5,246 bases of DNA from Candidatus Omnitrophota bacterium (GTDB lineage: Bacteria; Omnitrophota; Gorgyraeia; Gorgyraeales; Gorgyraeaceae), in assembly GCA_020057645.1 (NCBI GenBank), contig JAGVFL010000020.1, positions 1 to 5,246 on the forward strand, given 5' to 3'. Made by a program: the position numbers and the translations under genes. Shown one piece after another: positions 4,713-5,246 of this stretch. Each line of letters begins with the position of its first letter. Positions within the stretch are counted from its first letter, which is position 1. The notes beneath the pieces are model-generated. The model had not been told where the DNA came from, searched no databases, and was given only the letters and a program-made list of their open reading frames with translations.

Positions 4713-5169
4713 AGATTTTTTGGCCGAGTATCTCGGGAAGGATCTGATAAAACCGGAAAAAATAGGATTTGATCAGATAGAGAAGGTCATGAAGAGCGCC
4801 GAGAAAGATATTAAAGTCGCTGAAAAGTTGTTAGCTATTGACGAAGGTCATGCCTATGAAACGGCCTATACGGCAATGCTTCACGCGGGCAGGGCGTTTG
4901 TATTTGCTAAGGGTTTCAGGCCATCGACAAATTTCCAACATAAGACCGTTGTCAGTTTCACAGGCTACTTCTTGGGTGATAAATATAAGGCCTTAACTGA
5001 AAAATTCGACCATATGAGGAAGAATCGTAATAATTTTATTTACGAGCCATGGAAATTTCACGTCTCTATGACCGATGCAAAGAGCGCATTAAAGTCAGCG
5101 CGTGAATTTATTGATATTATCAAAGAAGAGCTTAAAAAGCAGCATCCCCAGGAACATTTTAAATTCTGA
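4702..5169 (+). CDS. HEPN-domain protein (putative toxin of MNT/HEPN pair)
   Basis: This 155-residue, mostly helical protein has a typical HEPN pattern: EKDIKVAEKLLAIDEGHAYE (about 34-53), AYTAMLHAGRAFVFAKGFRP (55-74), HKTVVSFTGYF and the C-terminal motif RKNRNNFIYE (106-115). HEPN toxins are RNases with an R-x4-6-H motif. Here the R and N are kept, but the catalytic histidine position is not evident and Y114 stands near it. It is the usual partner of a nucleotidyltransferase, here overlapping by 11 bases and presumably forming a complex. Y114 is a candidate modification site by analogy with Tyr adenylylation in the Shewanella HEPN/MNT pair. It may be an inactive or non-RNase HEPN, so 'toxin' is an inference from context. 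Cytoplasmic: no signal peptide or membrane segment is seen. Confidence 0.85.
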   Translation: MTSKDFLAEYLGKDLIKPEKIGFDQIEKVMKSAEKDIKVAEKLLAIDEGHAYETAYTAMLHAGRAFVFAKGFRPSTNFQHKTVVSFTGYFLGDKYKALTEKFDHMRKNRNNFIYEPWKFHVSMTDAKSALKSAREFIDIIKEELKKQHPQEHFKF

Positions 5170-5173
5170 TTTT

Positions 5174-5246
5174 AGTTCGAATCCCGCAACGCGCGGGAAG
5201 GGATTCGAAATCTCTCTGAGTTCAAGTCCCCTGAGGCACCCCAGTA
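5174..5246 (+). repeat. Palindromic TTCGAAT repeat, copy D
   Basis: The left box AGTTCGAATCCCGCAA (5174-5189) is identical to part of copy A (3325-3340). TTCGAATCCC (5176-5185) pairs perfectly with GGGATTCGAA (5200-5209). Alternatively CCCGC (5183-5187) pairs with GCGGG (5193-5197), or the middle box pairs with GTTCAAGTCCC (5220-5230). It ends CACCCCAGTA at the window edge. It starts four bases after the HEPN stop codon and may act as the operon's 3' structure. Confidence 0.7.

Overview
The window holds the 3' end of an operon for a membrane-bound, complex I-like/group 4 hydrogenase-like complex, then an unusual non-coding array of about 0.9 kb, then a two-gene HEPN/MNT-type toxin-antitoxin operon. 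It reads as a chromosomal fragment of an uncultured anaerobic bacterium of moderate GC. Bacterial promoter and ribosome-binding signals are visible, and the mix of genes would suit a candidate phylum such as Omnitrophota, but that placement is only a guess from gene style and nothing here proves the taxon.

Bases 3-3205, all on the + strand, carry three tightly packed genes. They are a HyfF/NuoM-like antiporter subunit (5' end outside the window), a fused NuoC+NuoD-type large subunit, and a NuoB/HyfI-like iron-sulfur subunit. Gene junctions are a directly abutting stop/start (1100/1101) and a 4-base ATGA overlap (2681-2684). The large subunit has lost all four cysteines that bind the NiFe centre (replaced by S232, T235, S492 and N495), while the small subunit keeps its four [4Fe-4S] ligands. 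This is therefore not a hydrogenase but an 'energy-converting hydrogenase related' (Ehr) type complex that probably couples an unknown redox reaction to ion pumping.

Bases 3206-4139 have no convincing gene. Two diverged tandem units of about 357 bp (3353-3711 and 3712-4067) share one layout: a hairpin with a variable stem, a terminator-like hairpin with a T-run, a GGAAA..TTCCGTCGG block, three TCTC-headed boxes exactly 21 bp apart, and a triplet of 10-bp half-sites (direct at +0 and +14, inverted at +58). The half-site sequence differs between units but changes together within each unit. Each unit ends in a palindromic repeat built from TTCGAATCCC-like boxes and usually closing in CCCCAGTA. 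Four copies (A-D) of this repeat divide 3281-5246 into three intervals, the third carrying the toxin-antitoxin operon.

Bases 4090-5169 are a compact autoregulated module. A sigma70-type promoter (TTGACA-17-TACAAT) is overlaid by two tandem 21-bp palindromic operators. It drives a winged-HTH + nucleotidyltransferase (MNT) protein that overlaps an HEPN-domain protein by 11 bases. Repeat copy D closes the window.
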